NCBI GenBank assembly: GCA_014529385.2
Contig: CM043957.1
Coordinates: forward strand, 83,747,381 to 83,811,380
DNA: 64,000 bases
Direction: 5' to 3'
Origin: Adiantum capillus-veneris
Taxonomy: Eukaryota > Streptophyta > Polypodiopsida > Polypodiales > Pteridaceae
Positions 1 to 11,750 of this stretch are shown piece by piece. The notes beneath the pieces were generated by a model. The model ran no database searches. It was not told the DNA's origin and was given only the letters and a program-made list of their open reading frames with translations. Numbering within the stretch: the stretch's first letter is position 1; each line of letters opens with the position of its first letter. Made by a program: the position numbers and the translations under genes.

Positions 1-2
1 TC

Positions 3-2693
3 TCTAAAAATGTAATCAATGTAACCGAGCAGCCGAACGTTTCTTTGTGGCATAGCCGGTTAGGACATATGTCCAAGAAGGGAATGGAAATCTTGTCTCG
101 TTCTGGTTATTTGCGTGGCTTTTCATTTAATGATTTTGAATTCTGTGAACATTGTCTGTATGGTAAGCAAACACAGCAGCCACATAAGCATAGAAGCAAT
201 AGAAGAGATACACAGTTGGCACTTGTTCATAGTGATTTGTGTGGACCTATGCCTAACCTATCTCTAGGGGGAGCTTCTTACTTTATGAAATTTATATATG
301 ATTACTCGAGGAAAGTATGGGTTTACTTTCTCAAGCACAAGGATGAAGCGTTTAGTGTTTTCAAAACGTTTGTGACACTTGTGGAGAATCAGAGTGGCAA
401 GAAGCTTAAATGCTTACGCACTGACAATGGTGGAGAGTATGTTTCAAAGTCCTTTCATGGCTTTTGTGAGTCAAAAGGTATAAAACGTGAACTTACTACT
501 CCTTACAATCCTCCTCAAAATGGTGTTGCTGAGAGGATGAATAGGACCATACAAGAGAAGGTCAGAAGTATGTTGTCTAATGCACAACTGCCAAATGGGT
601 TTTGGGCTGAAGCTGTATCAACAGCTGTTCATCTTGTAAATAGATCTCCTAGCAAGGTTTTGCAGAAGGATTCAGTGCCAGAGATGGTATGGTCAGGCAA
701 AAGGCTCTCATACAAACATCTAAGAGTCTTTGGCTGTGAGGCATATACTCACGTTCCAAAGGAATTTAGGAACAAACTTGAGCCAAAGAGTAGAAAGTGC
801 ATCTTTCTAGGCTATGGTAATTCTGGTGAGATGGGGTACAGACTTTGGGATCCTGAATCCAGAAAGGTTTTCCGCAGCAATGATGTTCACTTTAATGAAT
901 CCAAATATCATTCTAAACCAGAGAGGGTTGAGGGGATTAGAAGAGTTGTCTTCCAAGAAGATGGACCTGCACGTGCAAGACAAAATGTCAGGGCTCAAGA
1001 GGAGCAAGGACAGGATAGAGTGGAACCACAGGTTGTGGCTGAGCCTGAGCCACCTATTGTGCGTAGATCTGGACGTGTCACGCGACCTCCTGATAGGTTT
1101 GTTCCATCTATGAACTATGTCATGTTGACTGATTGCAATGAGCCTTCATGTTACAAGGAAGCAGTGCAAATGAAGGACTCCAGGAATTGGAAATTGGTCA
1201 TGCAGTCAGAGATGACAGCTCTGCATAAAAACAAGACATGGAAGCTAGTTAAATTATTACAGGGCAAAAAGGCTCTACCTTGTAAATGGGTTTACAGGTA
1301 TAAGATCACCGCTCATGATAGTCAGCCAAAGTACAAAGCAAGGCTTGTTGCCAAGGGCTTTAAGCAAGGACAAGGCATTGACTTTGATGAAGTCTTCTCT
1401 CCGGTGGTCAAGATGACTACATTGAGATGCTTTCTTGCATTGGTTGCCATATTAGATTTGGTGTTGCACCAAATGGATGTCAAGACAGCGTTCTTGCATG
1501 GTGATTTACATGTGGAAATTTACATGCAGCACCCAGAAGGGTTTGCTGGGAAAGGCAAGGAAGATTGGGTATGGCAGTTGTTAAAGAGTCTTTATGGCTT
1601 AAAACAATCACCGAGGGCATGGTACCATAAATTCCACAAGTTTATGCTTTCTCAAGGCTACAAACGTAGTGAGTTTGATCACTGTCTATATACAAAGAAG
1701 GCTAAGGATGGTAGTTGGTTGATCCTTATTTTGTATGTGGATGACATGTTGATTGTTGGCAAGCACTTGGAAGAAATTTCAGCTTTGAAGTCAAAGATGG
1801 CAAAATCGTTTGACATGAAAGACATGGGTGAGGCAAGTCATATACTTGGTATGCGCATTGAGAGAGACAGATCAAAGAAGTTGATTTGGTTATCTCAAAC
1901 AGAGTATATTGACAAGGTTTTGCAACATTTCAATATGGAGAAGGGCAAGGCACTGCGTGTTCCATTGCCACCATATGTGAAACTTAGCAAACAAGATTGT
2001 CCTGTGTCTGAGAAAGAACAGGCTGAAATGGATAAGATTCCATATGCGTCTACAGTGGGTAGTTTGATGTATGCAATGATTGCTACTCGCCCAGACATTG
2101 CATTTGCAGTGGGAGTAGTAAGTCGATACATGTCAAACCCAGGCAAGAAACATTGGGAGGCAGTGAAAGGAATATTGAGATACCTGAAAGCTACAAAGAG
2201 TATGCGTATATGCTATGGGAGTCAGGAGCTAAGTGTAAAGGGTTTTACAGACTCGGATTATGCAGGTGACTTAGACAACCGAAGGTCTACGTCAGGGTAT
2301 GTCTTTACATTGGCTGGTGGAGCAGTATCATGGCGTTCTAGATTACAAGATTGTGTTACTCAGTCTACTATAGAGGCTGAATATGTTGCAGCATCAGAGG
2401 CATGCAAAGAATCAATTTGGCTTAATCGACTAGTAACAGATTTGGGAATCAAAGAAGAGATGCCTATGTTATATTGTGATAGTCAAAGTGCTATACAATT
2501 GGCTCGCAATCCAGTTTATCACTCAAAGACAAAGCATGTGGATGTGAAGTATCATTTAATCAGGGAAATGCTCGAGGATAAGCAACTTCAGCTTATCAAA
2601 GTTCACACCACAGAAAATCCTGCTGATCTACTTACAAAAGGACTTCCCTCAGAGAGCTTTGCGCATTTTCGCAAGCAGTTAGGTGTAGGGTAG
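3..2693 (+). CDS. Copia gag-pol polyprotein, 5'-incomplete (integrase-RT-RNase H)
   Basis: The frame is open from nt 3, with no start codon in the window, to a TAG at 2691-2693. Counting from nt 3, the domains are: the HHCC finger (motif LWHSRLGH, then CEHC); the integrase core with D78, D141 (TDNGGEY) and E177 (GVAERMN), spaced as DD35E; the reverse transcriptase with YVDD at about 578-581; and RNase H with D750, E791 and D826 (TDSDYAGD, EAEYVAASE, CDSQSAIQ). The protein would process and integrate element cDNA in cytoplasmic particles and the nucleus. One oddity is FIYDYSRK where the sister copies read FIDDYSRK, a change at a strongly conserved non-triad position. There is no internal stop, so the pol part could still be functional. 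Because gag and the 5' LTR are out of view, autonomy cannot be judged. Confidence 0.93.
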   Translation, partial: SKNVINVTEQPNVSLWHSRLGHMSKKGMEILSRSGYLRGFSFNDFEFCEHCLYGKQTQQPHKHRSNRRDTQLALVHSDLCGPMPNLSLGGASYFMKFIYDYSRKVWVYFLKHKDEAFSVFKTFVTLVENQSGKKLKCLRTDNGGEYVSKSFHGFCESKGIKRELTTPYNPPQNGVAERMNRTIQEKVRSMLSNAQLPNGFWAEAVSTAVHLVNRSPSKVLQKDSVPEMVWSGKRLSYKHLRVFGCEAYTHVPKEFRNKLEPKSRKCIFLGYGNSGEMGYRLWDPESRKVFRSNDVHFNESKYHSKPERVEGIRRVVFQEDGPARARQNVRAQEEQGQDRVEPQVVAEPEPPIVRRSGRVTRPPDRFVPSMNYVMLTDCNEPSCYKEAVQMKDSRNWKLVMQSEMTALHKNKTWKLVKLLQGKKALPCKWVYRYKITAHDSQPKYKARLVAKGFKQGQGIDFDEVFSPVVKMTTLRCFLALVAILDLVLHQMDVKTAFLHGDLHVEIYMQHPEGFAGKGKEDWVWQLLKSLYGLKQSPRAWYHKFHKFMLSQGYKRSEFDHCLYTKKAKDGSWLILILYVDDMLIVGKHLEEISALKSKMAKSFDMKDMGEASHILGMRIERDRSKKLIWLSQTEYIDKVLQHFNMEKGKALRVPLPPYVKLSKQDCPVSEKEQAEMDKIPYASTVGSLMYAMIATRPDIAFAVGVVSRYMSNPGKKHWEAVKGILRYLKATKSMRICYGSQELSVKGFTDSDYAGDLDNRRSTSGYVFTLAGGAVSWRSRLQDCVTQSTIEAEYVAASEACKESIWLNRLVTDLGIKEEMPMLYCDSQSAIQLARNPVYHSKTKHVDVKYHLIREMLEDKQLQLIKVHTTENPADLLTKGLPSESFAHFRKQLGVG

Positions 2694-2771
2694 TACATCA
2701 CTTCTCTACATCTCTTGTATATTAGCTTGTATAGTAGCTTCTCTCACATTTAAAGTACCACATTGGACTTT

Positions 2772-2782
2772 AAGTGGGAGGT
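2772..2782 (+). promoter_or_regulatory. Polypurine tract of copia element A
   Basis: AAGTGGGAGGT lies directly before the LTR start TGTTGGGG. This is the expected primer site for plus-strand DNA synthesis. The same tract borders the 3' LTR of both sister copies on the other strand. Confidence 0.85.
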
Positions 2783-2974
2783 TGTTGGGGTATAAAGCCC
2801 AATGTGGTCGCCCAGGTAAGTGGGCGAGCCGCCAGGTACGTACACATGTTCTTTTGTAAAAACCTAATAAGAACTCACTATGCTCTACACATTACAGTAG
2901 AGTGAGTTCACCATATCGTCGTGCTCTTCTTTTCGCACTCTCTCTCGCGTCGCAGTTCCGCTCGTACTCCTTCA
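2783..2974 (+). repeat. 3' LTR (192 bp) of copia element A
   Basis: The LTR starts TGTTGGGGTATAAAG and ends CTCGTACTCCTTCA (TG...CA). It has the same length as the LTRs at 38419-38610, 46899-47090 and 52248-52439. A TATAAAG motif lies near the start. The LTR is short for a copia element. Confidence 0.9.
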
Positions 2975-3192
2975 ATGTTGAGGAAGGTTATGTGTGACTT
3001 CTGTAGCGTTTTTAGTTAAGCAGAAGGGATTATATTGGATATTTAGGAAATCCTGAGAGATTCTCTGCTTATCTGCACAAATATGCTCAAATTCTGTGAG
3101 AATAAGGTCAAGGCAAAGAGTAATATCTTTGGTGATTGTTAGACGGATACGCGGCGACGGACGTCAGCACAGCGAGAACTCACCTAACAAGT

Positions 3193-4067
3193 AATGTCAG
3201 CTAAGGACGAAGCTTGACCCGCAGGTGCGTGGAAGCAAGCATAAGGTGTCAACTTGCACTCGACCGACTCCTAACTAGTTCCTACAGAGGCCCCTACCAA
3301 TTGTCTAAGTCACAGTCTTCAAGAGAACAAAAGAGGATGCTTCCTACAACGCTTGCTAGAGCCGAACACCTATCAAACACTTCCGAAACACCAGAGAACT
3401 TGAAGGAGACCCTACGAATACCTATAGGCCACTCTCCCTAAGGTCTGTGAACCAAAGTCACGACCCAAAACACCCGGTGCAGAAACACGTAGGATGTCTG
3501 GCCGAAATCTGCAGGTCTTCGTTTCCGAAATCTGAAGTGCCTAATGTATGGTTCTACTCAATGTGAACGTGTGGATATGCTACAATGCAAAATCAGACAA
3601 CGTATGCTCACCCAAACAACCGATGAAGCTCGTAGAAGAATCTCCCGAAGCCGGACCGTATGCGCACAATGTTGGTATCGGCTCGTAGCTCTAGTCGGGG
3701 GCAACACGCTGTACTTCTCCGCACTCGATTCCGACCACCGTAGCACACGTAGCGTCAAGACAAAGCTCACACTCTCTCTCCCGTACACAGTACGCTCTTT
3801 CACAAACTTAAACTTGTTTTAAAATGACAAAAGGTGCTTCATGAAGGTCAAAAAGTGATATATATACCTTACAACTTCTCAAACCCTAAAGTTCCAAAAT
3901 CATCCATCTACTCCTTCTAACTATCAAAACTGGGATACAATCTGGAAACTTCTGTAAGTCCCAATATTTACAAGGTGAAAAACCGGGTTTTCCTCAATGA
4001 ATGACTAATTACAAAAAATAATAATCCGTCGAGTAGTTAGATGCCGTGGTGTGTCCAGCTTCTAACA
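3193..4067 (-). repeat. Candidate 3' LTR of an unidentified LTR element
   Basis: Read on the - strand, a purine tract (4068-4081) is followed by TGTTAGAAGCTGG, a normal PPT/LTR junction. About 875 bp further on, the sequence AGCTGACA gives a possible TG...CA end at 3193. A TATA-like TATATATA lies near 3859. There is no second copy in the window, so the outer boundary and target-site duplication are not confirmed. Confidence 0.4.
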
Positions 4068-4081
4068 TCCCCCCCTTCCTT
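4068..4081 (-). promoter_or_regulatory. Polypurine tract next to the candidate LTR
   Basis: On the - strand this reads AAGGAAGGGGGGGA, immediately followed by TGTTAG. The same AGGAAGGGGGG core precedes the 3' LTR of the gypsy-like element at 14581. This suggests that both belong to the gypsy-type group. Confidence 0.55.
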
Positions 4082-4119
4082 GTTCATGTTGTCCCCGACA
4101 TGGCCTTGATCTTTTTGCT

Positions 4120-6344
4120 TCACCTTATGGTCTCCCACATCTTTAGCAGCGATTCGTACCGTGCATGTAGATTCAGCATTGTTGGCCCAAAGATGTCTGT
4201 ATGCATGGTAAAGAACCCCGTGTAGAAAGCTTCTTCAAACGCCTGGAGGTGATAAGATGGGAGAAACATGATTCTTTGATATAATGCATGTATCACCTCC
4301 TTGGAAGGTTGACCTGACATATCATACGCACATCTGTATGTGTCCTGGAAGAAGAATATGCTGTCACTCACCTGTCCTGGCTTGAAGGTTTCAAACGCTG
4401 CTAGGATGGTTCTGTAGATCTTTCTTATCATGATGCATGTAAGGTCAGGTGAGCCACTAAACAACTTTATGGCGCCCGTTAGGGTTTTCACCATGTATTG
4501 TACACTTATTCTCTCACCTGCCTTCACGCCTGGCAGCTTTGGGTAGTTCAGCCAAGTGGGTTGGCTTCTCTGTAAGATTTTGTGTGCTTTCCACATCCTA
4601 ACCCTTGGTAGAGGGCAGAAGCTGAGATTGTCCCTGATGTGTTTAGGTGCCTCTACGAAGTGTATTAGGTACTGCGGGTACTTGGTAAGCCAAGCTTTCC
4701 TCCACTTTGGTTGAGAATCTACTATCAGCCTTACTCCTTCTGGCCTCGAGGTGTCTGCGTTGTAGAGAGGGACCGTTGGTTCTTCTCTGATCCGCTGGTT
4801 TATTGTTGCCGCTTCATATTTAAGCAATGGATATGGGAGAGAGGGTTGTAGCCATTCACGCCTGAGATTGCTGGCGTCGATTTTCTGAATTGTCATTGAT
4901 TTGAAAACTCTCTGTTCCCATTCCAAGGCCTCTTTGGTGCTCTCTCTGAGCTCTGCCTCTATCGCTTTTCGCAATTTTTCCTCTTCTTCTTGTGTTAGAT
5001 CCTGGGGCTCTTGAGAGGAGCCTACTATGCTTTCCTCTGGCATGGGTGTGTCCACAGGATCCGACACATTGTCGAGGTCAATCCCCTCATTGGCAGCTGG
5101 TCCTGAGCTCTCTGGTTCTGCTTGTTGTCGGCTTTTCAACTCCTCTATTTGCGTGAGGAGTGTGTGCTTCTCCGCTTCTGCTTCGCCGCCCATAGTCACG
5201 AGGAGGTCATTGAGTTCAGCATTTACTTTTTCGGCCTCCTCGAGCTTTATCTTTATGCTCGTCAATTCTTCTTGTAGGGCCTTTTGGCTGTCCTCCAATC
5301 TGGTTTGCATTGCAATAGAACCTTCAGCCATGATCACCCTCTGCTTCTTCTCGAGAGTCAACTACTTTTGGAGTTCTTGCATTTGCTCTTCATACGTTTG
5401 ACTCTCCGAAATAATTTGAGTTGAGCTTGTAGCTCTAACTCGCACAGGTGTTGCTCTCAGTCTCTGGATGGTTTGATCTTTGACTTTTAATTGGTCCTTG
5501 AGCTCAAGGACTTCATCCAGGCTTGCTTCTTGTTCTATTTCCGCCTTCTCCTTAGCATTCCTCAAGGCCTCTACTTCTTTTGTTTCTTCTGCTAGCTGGA
5601 GTGTCAGATTATCCCTTTCTTTTTCTGCATCTCGCAATGACTTGCTAAGTTGCAGGCACTCTTCTTGAGCTGCTTGCAATTTCTTTGTCGCTGCCTCATT
5701 TGCTTCTTCCTTTGTTTGGCAATTTTGTAGAGCAGTGGCTAGGCTGGCCTAGAGGTGGCCTAGAGGTCAGCTTCTCTTTCTTTGTGTCCTTGGCTTTTTG
5801 CCTGCAGTAGATCTCTTTCCATTTTGGTCTTTACTTCGGTGGCTCTTAGAGTTATCAACTCTTCGTCTGATGCCACAGATTGTGCCCTTATTCCAGCTAG
5901 CATTGTCATCACCACATCCCAATCATTCGAGGGCGGGTGTAGGTCTACCGTGTCGGTAGCAATCTCCTTAAGTTCAACTAGCCGGATGCCTGGCAGTTGT
6001 TCTTCACTTCGTGTCCTTGCCAAGTCGAATGCGAGTGTGGCGGATTCTTCCTTTGAATAGCCTGCAGCTAGCAGGTCCAAAAATGCATAGTATGCTTCCT
6101 CGAGCTTTTTTTGTTCAGATGCAGGCTTGGCTTCTTCTTTGTGTTCAGGTTCTGTCCTGTGCTCTTGCTCTTCATCTTGGTGTTCTTCTTGCTTGTCTCC
6201 GGCCTTCTGATCTTCTGGAGGAGGGCTGAGGCAGCTAAGTAAAGCTGCTAGGGCAAGGTAGGGGTTTTTTGGAAAGTTAGGTATATGATTGAGCCCTTTG
6301 GCCAATAGCTTATGTATTATGGCATTATCAATAATGCTAAGATC
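4120..6344 (-). pseudogene. Decayed long coiled-coil/helical protein, unidentified, at the 3' end of an LTR element
   Basis: Three open stretches (6344-5760, 5679-5362 and 5361-4120) read as one gene of roughly 740 codons. The second and third are in the same frame, separated only by a TAG at 5362-5364. The first and second are separated by a TAG at 5760 and an 11-bp direct repeat (CTCTAGGCCAC), which shifts the frame. Order of content: an N-terminal hydrophobic stretch (KNPYLALAALLSCL); a charged Glu/Lys/Gln spacer; a long heptad-rich coiled coil (about 5680-5170); a short acidic Pro/Ser segment; and a helical C-terminal domain of ~280 residues (motifs EWLQPSLPYPLLKYE, WLTKYPQYLIHF, MLNLHARYESLLKMWE). 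There is no zinc knuckle, protease or RT motif. It ends 40 bp before the polypurine tract, so it looks like an extra ORF of an LTR element. I do not recognise the family. Confidence 0.5.
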
Positions 6345-6360
6345 CTAGGTGTAGACATGG

Positions 6361-8280
6361 TTACCAATTCCTGCAGAATGTGGCAAAATGAACGCATTTA
6401 CATTGAGGAATTGCTTCTTGCCGAAGAAAGTCATTATTTAATACTAATCCTTTTCTAGGATGATGATATTTCCATCCTATGAGAATATTGTCAAGCAGTT
6501 TATGATTCCCAAAAAGTAAGTCAAAGCACTCACAAAAAAGATTTTTTGGTTGAATCCAATCGAGGAGTACATTGTGAAAGAGACAGTGTATGTAGATAGA
6601 ATTCTTCTTCCACAAGGGTTTGTAGAGACCTGCAATACATTCATGGGTTAGACTTCAGGAAATTTTCTGATGGCAGGAACCCTACCTCTTCCTCTTGTAA
6701 AGCTACGAGTTTTTCCTCAATTAAACGAAGAGCTAGGTGTTAAGAAAGAGGTGAAAGAGTTGGGAGTAATCAAGGAGTTAGCTCTTTTTAGAGTAGGAGA
6801 ATCATCATCTTCAATACAAGGTTTAAGAAGACTAGTGATGAGCTTGACCCCTTTAAAGTTAGCATAAGTGGTGAGGTATAGACCGGGTTCATCTGCTTTT
6901 AGCTCTTTCAGAATATCATGCATAAGACCACGAAAGATATTAAAGGCAATTTGTGCAATCATAATCTGCTTAGCTTGTCCACCTAACCAGGAGCAGATGA
7001 GGGACAGATGAAATTCGACTAGATTCTCTAGGAATAATAGATCCAGATGGTTGAGGATAAACCATATTGCATGATCAAACCACATGATGCTTGATTCACA
7101 GGAAGCTTTGGGGTCAAGAAATCTACAGGCACATTTCACATAGGGACGGAAGATATTCCAGATGGACTTAGTGTAGAAATCCGCGTTACTCTTAGCAAAT
7201 TCCATGTTATCCTTAGTGCGTATGTATAATCCTGCATTTGAAGGGGGATTGGAGTGGTCGATGAGATGGAGGTTGAAGGGTGCTTTAATGAGCTCCCCTT
7301 TGTCCAGGACTGTCCACCTTTAAGAATATTGAGTTTTCAGTCTTCCACAGTCGAGGCAAGAAAGTTATCAAGGTACACCCAGGTTTCACTAAGAATTGGA
7401 GCCAAGAAAGCTTTGTTAGGAAGAACCCACAGTTGATGGTCAACTCCAAGGGACTCAATTTCTATTTGTCTTACTGGTAAGACAGGAAAAACTTTAGAGA
7501 TTTTTGGTACCATCTCAAGGAGGTTAGAATCATTGAGGGAGCAAAGATTATTTTGAAATTCTTTCACTACTTCCAGTGCTGCACTATTTCAACAGAAGAT
7601 GCCACCAGTTTGAGGGATGGAGGGGGCATTTGGTGTGTAGACAAACGAGGGGTTAAGCCCACATAATTTTCTAAGGAAGTTAGACAACTCAGCGCCAGAG
7701 GAGGAGAACAGGGCAAGCTCTTGCTGATACTGTGAAGATAGGACAGGGAGTTGGGCAATAAATCGGGACAACAAATTAACTCCTTCTATGGAGTCTTTGT
7801 CCAAGGTAGCCACAATCTTAACCCAGTCATTAAATGACAACATATGCAAGACAGATAGTTTTTTATCAGAGGCAAGTGCCGATTCATAAATAAGTTGTGA
7901 AGCATCCAAGTTGCTAATACATCTGAGGACAAGAGAAGAGACCACAAAGAGGGGCTCCGGGGCTAGTTCCAATCCTTGAGAGAGAGCAAGAGTCTGCAAA
8001 AACAGTGAGGTCAGGTTTACATTTTCTTGCCATAGTATGTAATACATAATTTGTCCTTCCTAGAAAGGAAAGGTCTAGTTCTAGTTGCCCAGGCATTCTT
8101 TGGTTTATGGTCTTTAAGGTAAAGCTTACTCTGCTCGAGAATCTTTGCATGATTCTCAAGGTTGTGATTAGTACTCATGCGAGATGTCATTCTATAGCGT
8201 GAGCAATCTTGAAACAGAGGTGACATAAAATTATCAAAGTGTTCAAATTGTAATGTATACTTGGTCCTGCAAACCTTCAA
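6361..8280 (-). pseudogene. Unidentified decayed coding block, helical protein
   Basis: Several - strand frames of 84-237 codons follow each other and together look like one eroded gene. Segments 8047-7592 and 7588-7337 are one frame broken only by a TGA at 7589-7591, most simply a former TGG. Segment 8280-8017 overlaps it in another frame, which implies an indel. Segment 7205-6717 is a 162-codon frame and 6615-6361 an 84-codon frame. The composition is Leu-rich and helical (motifs LRKLCGLNPSFVYTPNAP, GQAKQIMIAQIAFNIFRGLM). No catalytic motif is recognisable. It could be an upstream ORF of the same mobile element as the block at 4120-6344 or the remains of a host gene with introns. I cannot choose between these. 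Confidence 0.35.
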
Positions 8281-9550
8281 CCGGCAAAGTCAGAGACTAT
8301 GGTAGCCGTGAGCAGGAACCAAAAAAAGAGTCTAAAAGGGGCCACCTAACACCAGTCTGCCAATAAAGGATTTACAGACTATGGGTCCACATTAGAGCTC
8401 AATTCTTAAGACAATTTCCCAAGCCAGCATCCTGGTTTCCCTCAGAAAGGAAAAACCTTACGTATAGGATGTGTGTGTAGCTGTTTAAATCTTAACTAAT
8501 AAGACATAATTGAATTTTTACATTCAAAAGACAGCTCGCCAACGAACAATGAATAGATAAGTACAAAAATAACTCAGTATTCGAATTATTTAGGTACAAT
8601 GATTGTAGGAAAGAGATCCTCTTTCAGTTAGACCAGCAGTAAAAGAACTTCCCTGGTCCTCAGTGAGTGCTTCATTAAAGTACGGTTGCTTGCCGAAGAA
8701 AAGAAAACACTCCAAGATAGGATAGAGTCCTTACCTGCATCCATCTAAACAAGACAACAACTCAGTTAGCCTTGGATGTGTTTTACAGGTATCAATGGAC
8801 CCTATCAGTTGTTATCCATGTCCATCTTACAGATTTTAATTACGTTAGACAAGCTAGGTTATTTATTAGAACTTGTATGTTAGCAGTCTTTACTTATTAC
8901 ATCAAAATGAGTGTTACCTTCTACCTTTTATACTGAGCTGTGAATCCCACAAAGAATCCATATATCAAGAGTTTTTCTTTTAGAAAAATTAACCATCGTG
9001 AGATTTACTTATTTAACCATAGCTTGGTAGCTATGCTTTGCAGTAGTAACCATATACTTACCTTCAGGCGTAACAATCTCAAGGTGTCATTGGCATTCCT
9101 TTACACAAAGAGAGGTCAAGAACGACTTTCACTATGTAAGATGCCCAATCTTTTGTTCATGAACCAATGGTACCAGAAGAGGGTAATGAATAATCTCCCT
9201 TTTTACAACAATTAACATGATAGTATGACCAATCAACAGAGTATCGAAAAATCCACCTATACCAAGTGGACTCATAGATCACGAGCCATAGCTTGGTAGT
9301 TATGCCAAAGCCAAAAGTAACATCCATATACTTACCTTCAGAATCCCAAGTTATTAGTATCCCATACAGAACAGTAGTGTCCTGCCTTGTTTGAGTATGA
9401 TGCCTTAATGTTTCAACAGCTATAGGTACTTAAAAACACCCCAATCCTTCATCTCATATGAAATCCCAATGGTGATATTGTACATAAGCCCAAGTGTGGC
9501 AACATTTTATCAAAGAGAAAGACCAATAGTTTCCAAACCTGCCAGTCATG
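8281..9550. other. No gene seen; AT-rich with a short direct repeat
   Basis: The only structure seen is a repeated stretch around CCATAGCTTGGTAG...CATATACTTACCTTCAG at about 9018-9068 and 9290-9342, about 270 bp apart. This matches the period of the array that starts at 9618, so the array may once have extended leftwards. Confidence 0.4.
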
Positions 9551-9580
9551 CCCCCCCCCCCCCCCCCCCCTTTTTTTTTT
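9551..9580. repeat. Homopolymer block C20 T10
   Basis: Twenty C are followed directly by ten T. Confidence 0.95.
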
Positions 9581-9617
9581 AAATGAATACCCAAGAGATT
9601 TTTGCAGTGGTTACGAA

Positions 9618-10330
9618 CAGAGCAACCCATTAGCTAACACACCTACATCGGCAATATACTAGGTAGATATGATAACCAGTTAGTGAAAACAACAACCCTT
9701 AGCGGCTAGCACAAAGCCTATAACCTCCTGCTAGAAACACTCAGTCCGTGCCTGTGTTCAACAAAAACCGCCACCAAATGCAAAACAAGGTCTCAAGACC
9801 CAAGCCAACCATGCGATGGCTCAACAGTTTGTTTTTAGAAAAATTATTATATAGTGTAAAAAAACACAGCCCTCAGCGGCTAGTACAGGGCAACCCATTA
9901 CCCGACACACCTGCAGCGGCAATATGCCAGGTAGATATGATACCATTAGTGAAAACAACAACCCTCAGCGGCTAGCACAAAGCCTATAACTATTTGCAAG
10001 AAAAAAACTCGGTCCGTGCCAGTGTTTCAACAGAAACCGCTACCAAAATGCAAAACGAGGTCTCAAGACCCCAGGCAATCATGCGATTGTACAACAGGTT
10101 GTTTAAAAAGGATCATTATATAGTGTAAAAAGCAACCCTCAGCGGCTAGTACAGAGCCAAGTACAACCACCTGCAGCAAACTACGCTCCGTCCGTGAAAG
10201 TATTCAATAGAGACCATCCCTATTTTGAATGCAAATCGAGGTCTCAAGACCTAAGTTATCCATGCCATGGCGCAACAGTTTTTTCTTCTTATGATCATGA
10301 CCAATATACAATGTATAAAACAGACGGCTC
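9618..10330. repeat. Degenerate ~267-bp tandem array, about 2.6 copies
   Basis: The block containing GCAACCCATTA...GGTAGATATGATA...CAGCGGCTAGCACA...AGGTCTCAAGACC recurs with starts at 9622 and 9890. A shorter third unit is anchored at about 10149. Spacing is 266-268 bp. Copies differ by substitutions and small indels. No coding signal is conserved between them. Confidence 0.75.
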
Positions 10331-10764
10331 CAATCTTTATCAACCATGCATAGCATTACAACAAAAAACAAACCAAAGCCGGAATTGGTAGTAAGGTAAA
10401 ACATAACACCTGTGTTGCTTGAGCTGCGAGCTCCATTTCTTTAGCAAGTTCAGATAGTAATGAGAATTAGCAGAAAAAAACCTAATCCAAGGCTAAGTGA
10501 GGGCTAGGGTGGTATGCCCTCACCTCGGTTTATATAGGTTGGTGTGCACGCTTCCAAAGCAGGTAGGATGAATGCATTCGGCCGCCCTCAACTGCGCGAA
10601 CCTACGAGTGCCATCACTTGGGGAGGGCGATAGAGAGTAGACAGGGGCCGCCTACCGCGTATGATGATAACACTATTCTTTCACGCTTTGTTTATGCGGG
10701 GGTATTGCCCCATTATAAGGTGGGTTTAGTGGCATAGCAAAAAGGTATCACTACTATGCAAAAT
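10331..10764. other. No gene seen
   Basis: Unassigned sequence between the tandem array and the microsatellite block. No open frame, LTR or tRNA-like structure was recognised. Confidence 0.3.

Positions 10765-11750
<986 letters not shown>

Larger units (their letters stand above)
1..2974 (+). mobile_element. Ty1/copia LTR retrotransposon, 3' part (element A)
   Basis: The window opens inside a copia element. It holds the pre-integrase zinc finger, integrase, reverse transcriptase, RNase H, polypurine tract and 3' LTR in the normal copia order. The 5' LTR, gag and protease lie outside the window. It is the same family as the elements at 38419-43621 and 46899-52439 (the proteins are nearly identical) but sits on the opposite strand, and it is free of their nonsense and frameshift lesions over the shared region. 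The left boundary is the window edge, not a biological end. Confidence 0.95.

Noticed and set aside
9000-10400. CRISPR-like array
   Set aside because: The units are ~267 bp, diverged and without a short repeat/spacer pattern; this is eukaryotic nuclear DNA.
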